A stretch of 64,000 nt of DNA, taken from positions 181,982,777 through 182,046,776 of the forward strand of contig NC_135497.1 of the NCBI RefSeq assembly GCF_052857255.1, read 5' to 3'. A program made the position numbers and the translations under genes. Under the pieces are notes generated by a model. The model saw nothing but the letters and a program-made list of their open reading frames with translations, was not told where the DNA came from and searched no databases. This stretch comes from Amblyomma americanum (Eukaryota > Arthropoda > Arachnida > Ixodida > Ixodidae). The stretch's first letter is position 1. Every line of letters starts with the position of its first letter. This document shows, one piece after another, positions 44,881 to 59,355 of the stretch.

Positions 44881-47818
44881 GATGTCTTATAAAAAGCTAT
44901 ACAAAGACTGCCGATATCTAACCACAGATTGCCGCAACCGTATTTTGCCAGTAGCAACGCTGCCGATAGCACGTCCACTGTCAGTATAGTAGCAGCCTGC
45001 CTTATCTAAGCATTTTAAAGAGGACAAATTCAAGTTGGCTTGTGTAGATAAACCACGACACTCAAACGACGAAGAGACCACTATCACCGAAAAGAGAACC
45101 ATGCAAGAAAAGACCAAAAAGCGAAATAAAGGTGCCGTCATCACTGGCCAATTTCGCAAGTGGACTGCACGCGTCGACTCCAAACTTTGAGAACGGATCT
45201 GAGAGGCCATGCTACATCGCCATACACTTCAAAACGGTGGCAAGCAACTACACAGTACTTCTCGGCATCTACGTCACTAGTTTCGATCGAGCGGCGTGGA
45301 GACTTTAAAATTCAAATCTCTCACCAACAAATGGAGCTTTTGTTGCCGGACAGACATTAACACACCCAGAAAGGGCCAGAGAAAAGATTTTTGTTGAGAA
45401 CAATGAATGGATGAAGTGGTCCTCAGTGTCGTTTCAAGAGACGACGGGAAAACAAAAAAAAAAACAGGGTCAATCTGTGTTAGAGGCGATGATTAGTAGC
45501 AAGAGAAAAAAAAATTGTGGATTAGCTCAGCTAATCCAGGATATACAAAGCGAAACCTGTTGGCATTCATTGTGCTCATTGGCGTTGTTGTTGACAACGT
45601 TTTAGACTGCGATGATTTTCAAGGAAAGGAAGGGCGTCTAACTGGCTCCCTGGGTCAGTGAACGCCTCAATCGCGTTTTGAGGTATACGTGGCGGTGGTG
45701 TGAGAGAGAGATGTGGGCTGCATGCATTAGCGCTGACAACGTTGTGGCAGACACGCGGCACTGCAGCAATAGGCCGAAGCGTTCATTGGGTGGCCAACCT
45801 CTCGCGATCAACCGTTAACTGCCACCTTCCAGGGTGGCAGAATGTGCGCGCTTCCTATCCAGTGTGCGGTACGCACTCAACGTTAGAGACTCCAAGCCGC
45901 GTCTGCTCGGCTATAGCACATGGTCAGGCAACAGCCGCGGAGCCCCGGCGCAGCGACGGCGAAGACTCGGCTCGGTGGCGCGGCGAAGTCACGTGATGCG
46001 TTGCTAAGGCAGCGGCGCAATAAGGACGTTCAAGGTCAAACTGCAGCCCACGGCGAAATCGGCGCCGCTAGGCTAGTAAAGCTAGAGGGTTAAAAGGTTA
46101 AGTCGCTTGAAGTTTCTTTCAACAAAAAGAACCTTATGCATTGCGCTCAGTCCCATTCTTAAAATGCAGTATATCAACTCTCGGCGATGCAGCCCGGTTG
46201 CCAGCAGACCGACAAAGTTTGAACACAGCACGTTGCCAACCTCGGGTCTGGAACTGTATCTCCGTCGATTTAAAATATTGACTGACAAACCCGCCAATAT
46301 TTCTTTCGTTTGTGCTACCATTTAGCAAGACCTACCAGAATATGCTAAAATATTTTACACGCCTCCGAGAGTAGACTTTCTTTTTAATTCAACGTTAGAA
46401 AAACGCTGCTTTGAGGCCTTGTTTCCGGCAGTTTGTGCTCATATTCACTTGAGAAGATTAACAACCCTTACGGTTGTTAGCCCTAAATGTTGTTCACAAA
46501 TACTTCACAAATCCGACAATTCCGGAAGAAAAACATTCTCACTCCGGAGCGAGACAAACGTATATTAAAGGCAGAAATTCTCTGCTTTCCAGCCAAGATC
46601 GCGTCAGAACGACTACTTAAATCTTAAAAAAAAGGGGAAAAAATGGAGCCGAAATGGACACGTTTCGTCGAATGGAGCAGAGAAGTAGTCACGCGCGCGC
46701 GCGTGTACATGAAGATACGATACCTGCGCGCTGACCTCGGCGGTGGTAGCGTCCTTCCCGCTTGTCCCAAACACACTCTGGCCGTCAGTGTTCATGTCTC
46801 TCGGTGGTCACAAGAAGCCGCACTGATTCTCTCCGGGCCTGCGAAAAGGAGGCAGAGATAAGCTTTACATAGGCCCAGTCTCGCGCTCATCGAGACGGGA
46901 GAATTGTTCGTGACTGGTAAGCGGCGATATTGAGTATAAAGGCCTCCAGGCTGAACAAAAACTGCCACTTATCGATATGCAATGCACCCCCCCCCCCCCC
47001 AATCCTCCATAAAAAAGAGGAACGCAGGCGAAAGGGAAGAGCATCTGATCCCAATTGCTTTTTTCAGTAGTCCCGGAGCAACTGCAACAATCTCGGAAAC
47101 GCAGCAGCAGACAGCCTATTGTGCGCGGCAGTTTAGTAAAAGGAGATTCGCCTCATCCCTTCTTCAAAAGTGGACGCGAGTCACCCTTTGCGGAAGACAG
47201 CCGCCACGAACCGGAAAGACGCCCTGATCTTAGAGTATGGGCAGGAGCTTATAGTTGTTTCAAATGAGCCCAGAAATGCAGTTCGACATTCATATCGGTG
47301 GATGTCGTTCTGTCCAAAAGGCTACCCACAGACCGCGCTTGGGCTCTGTTTGAAAGAAGAGCTGTTTCGTTTTCTCTTTTTTTTTTCTCATCAGGATATG
47401 AAGAGCTGGCAGTGCTGCGTTTTCCTTCGGGGAGTCCGAGGAAGATGCGCAACACCTGCTCTTAACATTTGCAGACATGCAGCCCACCGGCGGAAACTCA
47501 GAGACGGCCGCTGCCCTCGCAAAAATATGGGGTCCGCTGATAACGAGCGCACTACATAGGTATGAGAGATGTGCCTGACCTTAATTTTTAGAAGAGTAAA
47601 AAAAATTGGGCCCTACGAAGCTTTCGATAAGGGGTTAACATGCACTTATGATAACAGAACAAAAGAGGCAGTGCTAACTATACGCGCGACGTCAAGACAA
47701 AACCTCTTTTTAATTCTTTCAACAGAACTCCAATACCTGGGATATATAATTGTATTTTAATGTAACGGTATGAAAGAAGTAATACTCATCGCAGTTTTCT
47801 TGAAACTTTGTCTTAAAA
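44881..47818. other. No recognisable gene; poly-C at 46987-47000
   Basis: No gene found. 45760-46060 is GC-rich and ends in a stretch with GTCACGTGATGCG. A run of 14 C lies at 46987-47000. Confidence 0.45.
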
Positions 47819-50500
<2,682 letters not shown>

Positions 50501-50539
50501 GATATCAATACGGCGAAATAGACAACTTGAAATCCTCAA

Positions 50540-51500
50540 CTGTTTTAGTCAGCTCAGGCGTTCCTAAAGGAAGCGTTCTGGGGTCCTGCTACTCCTTGTT
50601 TAGGGTAATAACTTGCCGTCCCAATTGTCCTCAACAGTACGTCTTTTTTTGCGGACGATTACGTCTTATACAAGACCGCGAAACGTGTATAAGCGTGCAG
50701 GGGTATTCAAAAAGTTATCTTTACGGTGTTGCGAATGGCTGATGGTTATTAATATTTCCAAGAACATGCACATGATCTTTTCGACTCGTAAAGTGCATGC
50801 TGTACACAACTATACTCTCTGATGTGACTGCCCGAAGAAAGTGTGTCAATATAACTATTTGAGGGCGCACCTAACTTCCACCCTATCTTGGGACGTCCAT
50901 ATCGACAATGTGTTATCGTCGGCTAGGTAAGGGTTTTCTCCATTGGTCTTTGTGTTATTCTCGCATCAACAATAAACTTACTGTCTACAAAGCCCTCGTT
51001 ATGGCTAAACTAAAATATGACAAATTTTCGCTCTCAAACTCTAATCGCCTCGAGCCCCTACACAACAAAGCAGCCAGTTATATACTATACGAGTGTGACC
51101 GAACATCTAGTGTGTCTCACATCAAGCTATCCTTATCTCCTTCTGATCTCGATGACAGACGTATACAATTCATAGTGCGATATTTTTTCAGAAAGCATTT
51201 TACAACATGCCTGGCCAAAAGCTCTTGTTTTCTTTGACTCCTACCTATATTTCTGCAAGAACCTATTACTCTAGCAAAGTTTTTTCTTCCACCCATGCGT
51301 ACAAAATTGCCTTCCTCACCGTTACTTGCAGCTATTTCATCACGGCACACACTTACTGACACAGTTGTTAGCATATCTAATCCTGAAAAGTTTCGCTCTG
51401 CCGTCACTGACCTCCTCAAATGTTTTTAATTACCATTTCTGCGACCTGTTCGTCCTGTTGTCACTGCTATATTGTGTGCGGCCAACTCCCTTCTTGAATC
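50540..51500 (+). pseudogene. CR1/L2-type reverse transcriptase fragments
   Basis: The first piece has VSSGVPKGSVLG (motif B). In another frame follow LPSQLSSTVRLF and TSYTRPRNVYKRAG, where the FADD box would be but is frameshifted away. Then SLRCCEWLMVINISKNMHMI is the region after the catalytic box. Further on, INNKLTVYKALVMAKLKYD and LEPLHNKAASYILYECDRTS belong to the thumb and C-terminal region, followed by SVSHIKLSLSPSDLDDRRI. Several frameshifts and loss of the catalytic Asp pair show it is dead. Confidence 0.8.
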
Positions 51501-51507
51501 CTTTTTA

Positions 51508-52351
51508 TACCCCTGCCACACGGCAAATTTAATGTCATTCCCATCGAATGACATTAGCACCTAATGCCATGAATCGGCTGCTAGACGGGAACATTTAATG
51601 TCATTAGCTTGGAATGACATTCGCCATCGAATGAGTTTCGGGAACTCATTCGCATTCGATCTCGAACCGAATGTGTACTGTTGACACCAGATACGCAGCA
51701 GAAACAAGCGACGCAAAAAATAGCATGCGCACTGCCAAAGTTAGAAATTGTATTTATTTAGTTCTGCTAGCAAAATATTAATTTTGGTGCGAACCTCTTG
51801 ACACTAGAAGCTGTCGTGTACAGTTGTTAAACTCTCGGTCCCAGCAGCAGCCATCGGCAGCGGCCGACCACGAAGCAGGACCTTTCCCGCGACCGCCTAT
51901 CATGTTGGGTTGCGTGTTCCTTGTTGGTTGGCGTTTCATGTTCGTTTAGCTCGCAAGTACTTAAAGATGTAACTGAGAACTTCACCGTTTGGAAGTCATT
52001 TCCACGCTCCGCGCGCCGCTGCGACAGCCATTTTGTTTGTTTACGCTTATCGGATTTGTGGTTGACTTTGTACTTGGCTTGGCTCTTTATGGCTAAAGTG
52101 CTGTAGAATTGCCGGAAATAATATTTTAAGCTAATATTATTGTACAGAAATGTTCTCACCCGCTTTTGAAACACGACATAACAATTTCAAACATCTTTTA
52201 TGCGCGCTGATGTCTTTCAATTGTACCATTTTTTTTTCACTGATCGTCACTGCCATCATTTTCGAATGACATTATTTTTTACCGTGTAGCACTGAAGGAG
52301 ACCGAATGACATTCGGTTGGAATGACATTAAATTTGCTGTGTGGCAGGGTA
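51508..52351. mobile_element. Harbinger-type MITE, 844 bp
   Basis: Inverted ends: left TACCCCTGCCACACGGCAAA, right complemented TACCCTGCCACACAGCAAAT, both continuing with TTTAATGTCATTCC. Flanking TTA at 51505-51507 and 52352-52354 fits the 3-bp TWA duplication typical of PIF/Harbinger elements. The inner part has more GAATGACATT repeats near both ends. No transposase was recognised, so it is non-autonomous. It interrupts a LINE and is younger than it. Confidence 0.85.
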
Positions 52352-52513
52352 TTAATTGTCGTTTTTCTTACCATTTTTTTTTTGCTACATTTACTAACTA
52401 AAAAATATGTGACTTGGTGTGACGTCCGTGTGCCATTTCATGTGTTTTGTATCGTCCCGCTTGTGTAATGCCTTTCGGCTTATAAGGCTGTATTAAATGA
52501 TGGTGATGATGAC

Positions 52514-52840
52514 TCGAAAAGAAGCTCCTGTCCCGCAGGTTACAGCACAAGCACAACAGCAGCTGCTGGAAAGAAAAAAGATGAAGTCCTTGAAATGCAA
52601 TTAAAGGCGATTTCATACACCGTCTGTTTGCTCCCTGAATGTAGAGTGTCTATACCCCGTACATTGTGTCTACACCACGTACGCTGTATCGACGCGGATA
52701 TAAATGTTTATTGACACAAATTTAGGTAATTAATTAGGCTAGGTTAAATATCTGCACGTGCCCCAGCCGGCTGCTCGCACTGCTGCTCTGGCTTTTTGGT
52801 TTTATACCTGCAAAAAACGACGACCTTATTTTGCATGGGT
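52514..52840. other. No recognisable gene
   Basis: Short spacer with no supported feature. Confidence 0.5.
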
Positions 52841-52854
52841 AACTACCTCTAAGC

Positions 52855-53435
52855 GGCCTCCGCGGTGGCTTAGTGGATTGGATTTTTGGATTGGAAAACA
52901 TTTAATTCGTCAGAAAAGGCAGAATGCAGACGATCCGTGCTAGGTGGCTATCAGTCCACGGCTGACAGCGACCTGGGTAGCCCATTCAATGACCCGGGTT
53001 TGAACTCCCAAGTCTGAGCTGACCAACACGGCCTCCCACTGCTCGAGAGTAGGAACCTGTATTAGAGATTTCGGGGGCGGCTACTCTTTACAATTCCACA
53101 ATAGGAGCAGGAGACCACTTGGAGGCGACTCCAGACGCGATCCTTCATGACGCCTTACCTGTTGTCAAAATTCTACCCCGGTGAATACGACCCTGCATGT
53201 ACATTATGTGGTGATTTCGCTTATTGGTTATGGCACTCGGCTACTGACACGAAAGACGCGGGTTCAATCCCGGCCGCAGCGGTCGAACTTCGATGGAGGC
53301 GAAATTCTACAGGCCGATGTACTGTGCGATGTAAGTGCACGTTAAAGAACCCCAGGTGGTCGAAATTTCCGGAGCCCTTCACTGCAGTGTCCCTCATAGC
53401 CCGAGTCACTTTGGGACGTTAAACCCCAGTAAACC
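52855..53435 (+). mobile_element. Ruka SINE split by a LINE insertion
   Basis: The head (52855-52876, with CCGCGGTGGCTTAGTGG) and the rest (53228-53435, with B box GGGTTCAATCCC and 3' end GGGACGTTAAACCCCAG) are one copy. A perfect 14-bp target duplication AACTACCTCTAAGC flanks the whole (52841-52854 and 53436-53449). The break falls within the A box, at 52877-53218. Confidence 0.92.
52877..53218 (-). mobile_element. LINE 3' end with inverted 5' part (twin priming)
   Basis: The minus-strand part (52877 to about 53095) encodes a LINE C-terminus, VPTLEQWEAVLVSSDLG, then TRVIEWATQVAVSRGLIAT and a stop, followed by a short 3' UTR. The adjoining part, about 53108-53218, is in the opposite orientation. 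It encodes the segment that lies upstream in such elements: WRRLQTRSFMTPYLLSKFYP, then ACTLCGD. This arrangement is expected from twin priming during LINE integration. A 9-bp target duplication GCTTAGTGG / GCTTATTGG (52868-52876 and 53219-53227) supports a single event. Confidence 0.8.
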
Positions 53436-53449
53436 AACTACCTCTAAGC

Positions 53450-55075
53450 TGTAAATCCTGTGGCTCAAGAGATGCTACATACTGCTGAGACAATACAGCA
53501 AGGCATTATATGGGCACAACATCCATGCTCATTAGGGCGCGCAAATTAGATCTGAAGAGGTATAGTGAGGCAAAGAGAATTAAGCAACATCTTCTGGATA
53601 ACATCGCGCAAGGCGGACAGCATACATATATATATATATATACCAATACACCGTGTCGGTATAAGGCGCTCAAGCCACCTTTGTGCTGAGTCTTGGCGCT
53701 ATAACTGATATTGCCGCGTTATCTATCTTATATGGCTGAAGTAATGGCCCAGTCAAGAATTGCGAAATGCGTCCAACAGCCATACCTGGGCACCAGCCGC
53801 GTTCCACCGCTGCAGGCTGCTCGAAAAGCAGTGCACTCACCACGAAAGTTGACGTTCGCCCAAGCGAACTCGGTGGGCGATTGTTCTGGCAATGCAATAC
53901 AGTGGAAGCAGGAACGCAACTACGAAAGCTGCAAAGCATGCTTGAACAAGCAATACAATTTGCTCGGATTCTAATCCACGCATACCACGGAGAGGATCTT
54001 TGTTCTTCCCAAATCATTAGTGTCATTATCCTCAAGAAATATTTTTTCTGCAATTCTTCTTCTCTAAAGGAATCACGCAAAAATTGCCACCCTTTGTCGG
54101 AGTCGAAGCGTACACGATGCACACAAAAAAAAGAAAACTACGCAGGAACAAATTTCGATAAAAAAAACCGAGCGAAGAGCGGTTTCGCCATCGTTTCCGG
54201 TTTGACGCCTTCTGTTGAGACATTTACCAAGTTTCAATTTCATGAGTTTTGGTCCGGACTTTGAGAGTGGCGCTTAACAGCGATCAGCCGCGGCACCTCA
54301 AGAACGGCGGAGCGCAGCAGCCTTGGGCGGGTTATCGCGATTTGCTAAGAATCGGGTCAGACCTGCACAACTGGCCGATTACCTTCCGAAACGGAGCGAT
54401 AATTCGGAGCTGCAAGCTAAGAAAAACTAAACCAAGACATTTGCACAGACAGGAGGGCTTATCTTTATTACGCCCAGCCGTCGCTTATCGTGCGCCGCCG
54501 TGAGTTTGCTCCAAATGTAAAATGTCCTAGGAGAATCGCCGAGTTCCAGAAACTAAGACGACTGCAGGAGAGAGACCGCGCAGCAGTACAGCGTCGGTTT
54601 CAAAAGTTACATGGCAAAACCGAAATTACAATGTCAAACGACAGTAGTGCATGTGATTTACATCGGAAGGTGTGAGGGTGCGGGATTAAAGCTTCAAATG
54701 CCCTACATTTTTTCTCCGTGTCAGCAGCATGTGGCGACAATGCCGATGTTATGCGTGTGAAGCCACGGCGAGTGAAGCCTCCATCCTCCAAAAAGTGCCA
54801 TTTACCACCAACCCACCCTACACAAGGCCTCCACCCACTAGGAGCCCACGCAGCAGCAGCGGAAAAACAACAACAACAAAAATTGGCGGTGGTTTAGCTC
54901 TGGGTAAACCTGGAGTGACGCGATAGCTACAGCTGGCCGAGTGGAACTTGGTCAGTTGAATTGAAAAGTCAGTCTTTCGCCGCTCCGTTTCGCTGGGCGT
55001 TCCTTCATCGTTGTCCCACTTGACACGGCGCATGCGCACAGCTGTGGCAGTTCGGTTTCGCCGGTGCTCCGCGCC
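53450..55075. other. No recognisable gene
   Basis: A short (TA)n lies at about 53628-53642. Frames at 53670-54264 and 54490-54675 show no family features. The 61-residue frame at 54490 (MRRREFAPNVKCPRRIAEF and onward, helical and Arg-rich) might be an exon piece but is unsupported. Confidence 0.4.
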
Positions 55076-55200
55076 GCCGGCAGCAGCAGTTGCTCCGCAC
55101 CACGTGGCTGGTCACGTGACGAACCACGTGATCAGTCACGGCGCCGCGCCGCCGGCAGGTGCTCCGCACCACGTGACCAACCACGTGACAGCGTGGCGGC
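55076..55200. promoter_or_regulatory. Cluster of five CACGTG E-boxes
   Basis: CACGTG lies at 55101, 55113, 55125, 55170 and 55182, five sites in 87 bp, in a GC-rich context with an imperfect duplication (GCTCCGCACCACGTG occurs twice). Several are in the extended form GTCACGTGAC. It could be a bHLH/bZIP binding cluster or simply a tick satellite-like repeat. Confidence 0.5.
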
Positions 55201-55475
55201 GCCGCCACGCTGAAGGCTCGAAATGCTACCGTAATGTCGCTATCGCTACAAAAAAGCAACGGCAAAATCGAACTCGAAGACGCAGTGTGAAAGCGAGCTT
55301 CCCTCCGGAAGCACCACCCAGCAGCCACCTCCTCACCCCACTCCAGTTCCCAGCTACCGGTGCTTTCTCGCATCAAGTTTCATCATCGTCCTGTCAATTT
55401 TTTTTTCTTGTACAGCAATTCAACAAGCTGCTCTCGCGTACAGATGAGGCAGAAGCGCGCGAGCTAGGCAAATGG
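55201..55475. other. No recognisable gene
   Basis: Spacer between the E-box cluster and a palindrome. Confidence 0.4.
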
Positions 55476-55757
55476 TTGCAATTAGAGATTTGTAGCTGAT
55501 CGTTAGTAATAGCCATATCAGTTTTAGAATTTCAAAATCGCGATTATCCTCGGCACTGTGTCTCGACAAAATTTGGTTACATCGTGCCAAAATACATGCC
55601 CTTGCGAAAAGCATGCAGGCAAAGCAACCTTTCCAGTGCATGCAACTAGTCAAGAAAGCCAAATTTTGTCGAGCTACACCGCCAAGGGTGACCGCGTTTT
55701 CTAAATTGTAAAAACTGATATGGCTATTAATAACCAGCTACAAATCTCTAATTGCAA
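55476..55757. repeat. Large imperfect palindrome, arms of about 100 bp
   Basis: Left arm 55476-55577 begins TTGCAATTAGAGATTTGTAG and contains AATAGCCATATCAGTTTT. The right arm, about 55660-55757, is its complement, with about 80% match by eye. The arms are separated by about 80 bases. Its arm sequence also matches part of the MITE at 61252-61742 (CATGTCAGTTTTTATAATTT and CTCGGCGCT, then ACAAATTTTGGTT). It is probably a foldback or MITE-type DNA transposon. Confidence 0.75.
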
Positions 55758-57179
55758 CTAGGCGCCTAAATCTAATATTTGAAAAAATTAATTATTAAAA
55801 ATTAGTTAACCAGATAACTATTTAAAACGATTCGCAGGTTTTCGGTTTCCCCAAACATTGCTAATACTATGCTGAAAAAGCCCTATTTTTGCCTGAAAAA
55901 ACCTATTTTTGAGAATTTCTTACTTCCTTGAAGCACCTGTTATGAGTTGAGATGCGAGTGCCTGAAAAAAAAAAGCTTGAAAAATTGTGGGAAAATTGTT
56001 CCTTTCAGTTTTTTTTATGGCCCAGGAGAAGAAAAAAAACAGAAAAATTTCCAAGTCGAGTTATCTGCAGAGTATCGCCTCTGTACGCACGGTAAAAGTT
56101 CGTCTAAATGAGCTATTTGTGAGTGTGCCAAGCATCTGGAGCTGTCCGCGTGGTGGCAATGTCTTTGTAGCAACCAACCGCTGACATCAGTCGCACGTCG
56201 ACAACTCCGAATTCTCCAGTTGTCTGTGTCGTGTGAAAGAAACTGGTCGCAGCTCGGTAATGTGCACACGAAGCTGTGCAACAGGCTTGCGAGAGTGCGT
56301 GCAAAAACTTAAGTACGCACACTTGATTCATGACGTGAGAACAGGCTCACAAGCACTTAAATGCCCTATCCAGAATTGACGAGCCACACTGATGCAATGC
56401 CTGCGTCGATTGTATTCTACGCAATACGTCACCATCTTTTCCTGAAAAGGCTTTGCTGCATCTTTGTTTTGGCTTAAAAATATAATTCTGTATGTATTTT
56501 TGGGTTGCAAAGTAAATGTGCTTAATGAAGTGCGTTTTCGTTTGTCTTTTTCCAAAATTTCGTATTTTACCGAAATAGAAAAGAAAAACTTTTTTTTTCG
56601 AGCACTCAACATTTCTTGAACTTTTACATTTCTATGTAATGCATTTTGGCATATCCTTTAATGAAGAACCCTCGGTTTCGGCAATTCGCATTGTCGCGAA
56701 ATATGGCCGGTCTACGCAATCGCTGCGTCAAAAGCCACGCTCTCTTCAACTGAATTCCATTACTGGTCCATAACAGCAAAAATATTACATAGACGTTTAA
56801 AGGCTATACGTCTATATATGTCCACATAATCTCAGTAAGGGCGAACGACTGATTTGATCAGACAAGAGGCCAACCTCAAATGCAATCAGGGTGTCAACCG
56901 CAATAGACGAGCGCTCCATTGTACAATGCGCCGTACCTCAGAAACCTTTAACCCATCGACGGCCAAAGACTCATTACACAGTTTTTAGATGAATTCCCCG
57001 CTGCGATGGAATCCGCCCGAATGAGGAAGCTGATCGCCCATATCAGAGGCATATGGACAGACTCGTGAAATCGCTCAATCAGGAAATTCCCGACATTCCC
57101 GCACGATCTTGAATGCATATCCCCGCAGCGGCAGGGTCAGGTCACTGCGCGCAGCGGTAACCTTCGCATGGCCGCTGCT
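55758..57179. other. No recognisable gene
   Basis: AT-rich start (possibly more of the palindromic element's flank), then unassigned DNA. No gene seen. Confidence 0.45.
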
Positions 57180-57265
57180 AGGGCTCTACCATAGAAGTCG
57201 CTGCGAACCGTAAATTGGCCACTACATAGTTAAAGTTAACAATACAGTTAACAGCAAGCAAACTG

Positions 57266-57760
57266 GTGGCATCATGGGCAGACAGAAATGGTTTCCAGTT
57301 TTCTTCACAGAAAACAGTGGCCATTTTTTTCTCACTGAAACAAGGCTTACAAGCAGATGCCACCCCACACCTGAACGAAACAGAGTTGCCCGTAAAAAAT
57401 GAACGCAAATTTCTAGGCATAACATTTGACAGAAAACTCACTTTCTTGCCACACATTAACGCGTTAAAAAAGAAAGCTTCCCGATCACTAAACATACTCA
57501 AAGTCCTTTCGCATAAACACTGGGGTTCTGACAGGTCAAGTCTTGTAAATTTATCGCTCTGTGGTACGACCCCGCTTAGACTATTGTAGTATAGTATATG
57601 ACAATATGGTTCAGCAAGACCATCGTCCTTGAAACGACTACACCCAGTACACAATTTATCTTTGCGTCTTTCAACTGTCGCATACAGGACGTCGCCCATA
57701 ACCAGTCTGTATGCAGAAACGAACGAAACATCACTTACAGACAGAAGAAAGATACTCACG
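57266..57760 (+). pseudogene. LINE reverse transcriptase C-terminal fragment
   Basis: The first open piece reads ASWADRNGFQFSSQKTVAIF, then PVKNERKFLGITFDRKLTFL, then a helical stretch with NALKKKASRSLNILKVLSHK. These are the post-catalytic KT and LGITFD motifs of LINE reverse transcriptases. Beyond 57560 the frame shifts and continues with RPRLDYCSIVYD-type residues until the SINE at 57770. The FADD box is not in the preserved part. Dead fragment. Confidence 0.85.
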
Positions 57761-57769
57761 TGCTCATAA

Positions 57770-58086
57770 TAAATAATAATTGGTTTTTGGAGGGGAAAGG
57801 AAATGGCGCAGTATCTGTCTCATATATCGTTGGACACCTGAACCACGCCGTAAGGGAAGGGTAAAGGAGGGAGTGAAAGAAGAAAGGAAGAGAGAGGTGC
57901 CGTAGTGGAGGACTCCGGAATAATTTCGACCACCTGGGGATCTTTAACGTGCACTGACGTCGCACAGCACACGGGCGCCTTAGCGTTTTTCCTCCATAAA
58001 AACGCAGCCGCCGCGGTCGGATTCGAACCCGGGAACTCCGGATCAGTAGTCGAGCGCCCTAACCACTGAGCCACCGCGGCGGGGCG
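57770..58086 (-). mobile_element. Ruka-like SINE, long-tailed subfamily, full length
   Basis: On the minus strand: CCGCCGCGGTGGCTCAGTGG (A box), GGGTTCGAATCC (B box), body, and the long 3' part to CCATTTCCTTTCCCCTCC. Target duplication GCTCATAA lies at 57762-57769 and 58087-58094. It is inserted in the LINE and therefore younger than it. Confidence 0.9.
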
Positions 58087-58559
58087 GCTCATAAATTCTA
58101 AAAATCCGTTCACTACCTAAACATATATGTCACCAAATAGTCACGAAGTGCCCATCTATAATACTGTATAAGAAGAAACCGCAAAGTACCAGGCCACTGC
58201 TCTTGCGTTTTGAAGAGATGTACCACAATGTCGGCGTACTGAACACATTACCTGGCATTTATGGAAGACGAGACCGGTCCACTGCCCCCATGGTACGATT
58301 TTCCAGCAATCTGTGATTTTACTCTTACACGGTTCCACAAAATGCAAACTCCACAACAACATATAGCACAATAATTTCGTGCGCTGGGGGAAAAATACAA
58401 TGGTTCCACTGACTTTTATACTGATGGTTCAAAAATTGATGCTTACGTAGGAAGCGCAGTGGTACGAGGGAATGAGAAGGAAATAAAACTTCCGCAGGTG
58501 TGCGTCTATCTTCACAGCCAAATGTTACGTCATTTGTGCAGCCGTGGAAAAAAATAGAA

Positions 58560-59240
58560 AACAAGAACCTACCTAACAGTGTTATTTACCCTGACGGACT
58601 CGCTAAGTGTCCTTACAGCCCTTAACTCTAGAAATGCAATTGCTCCGCTGCTTGGCGACATCATACACAACATAAAAGCTGTCATAGCTCAAGAACAAAA
58701 CATAAAACTCAGCTGGGTACCGAGTCATGCCGGCATAAAAGGCAACGAAAGAGCAGACCTCTGCGCTGCCCAGGCTCGTGGCAAGCAAATAAAAAAAGTA
58801 AATGTTCCCTTTAAAGATTGCATGAACTTAATACACAGTAAAGTGAGGAAAAAAATGGCAGTCGGCTTGGGACATTGAAACAAACAACAAATTACACTTT
58901 GTAAAACCAGTTTTATGTGACTGGAAGTCCTGCACCCACCAAGAACGATTCAAGGAAGTGATTATCTGCCGCCTTCGTATAGGACACACACACCTCACGC
59001 ATAATTTCCTACTGACAAAACAAGAGAAGCCCCATTGTGAATTATGCGAAGATGAACTCACACTAAGCCATATTTTATTTTCTGCAGAAAACTCGAAACA
59101 CTTAGGAAAAAGCATTTTGCAGTCTTTTACAATGAACACATGCCATTCCACCCAACATTACTCTTAGGTGAAGATGCACTTGTTGACATTTCACAGGTTT
59201 TTAAATTTTTAAAGAGAGCAGGTGTTTTAAACAAACTGTA
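58560..59240 (+). pseudogene. LINE RNase H and C-terminal Cys/His region
   Basis: Contains TLTDSLSVLTALNS (catalytic Asp), then QNIKLSWVPSHAGIKGNERA with a following Asp (the last acidic residue of the RNase H site is kept), and a helical linker. In a new frame come CRLRIGHTHLTHNFLLTKQE and HCELCEDELTLSHILF, the Cys/His end of I-type LINEs. The first part of the domain (58390-58560) is broken by stops. Interrupted frames make it non-functional. Confidence 0.85.
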
Positions 59241-59315
59241 GATTCATAACAACAAACTTTTTTTTAAACAACACCTCAGCCATTTTCTCAAACTGAGAAG
59301 AAGGCAGAGGTGTCA

Positions 59316-59355
59316 GCCTCGCCATCCTTGCCCAGCTAAGGATGGCCGGTGAGGC
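59316..59355 (+). other. Stable hairpin in the LINE 3' UTR
   Basis: GCCTCGCCATCCTT pairs with AAGGATGGCCGGTGAGGC around GCCCAGCT. Such a stem near the LINE 3' end may help its own enzyme recognise the RNA. Confidence 0.6.

Larger units (their letters stand above)
50520..52513 (+). mobile_element. CR1/L2-group LINE, 3' part, split by a MITE
   Basis: Frame-shifted reverse transcriptase pieces run from 50540 to 51500. The MITE at 51508-52351 interrupts, and the 3' UTR then resumes, ending with GTGTAATGCCTTTCGGCTT, a TAAGGCTGTATTAAATGATG stretch and a GATGATGA tail. That 3' end style is common in CR1/L2 relatives. The element is 5'-truncated and inactive. Confidence 0.8.

Noticed and set aside
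51827..52174. 115-residue minus-strand frame inside the Harbinger MITE
   Set aside because: It has no transposase or other domain and would be the only coding content of a non-autonomous element.
54490..54675. 61-residue helical frame
   Set aside because: It is short and Arg-rich, with no splice or promoter context strong enough to support a gene.
57178..57759. 193-residue minus-strand frame
   Set aside because: It is antisense to the LINE reverse transcriptase fragment, whose plus-strand motifs are clear.
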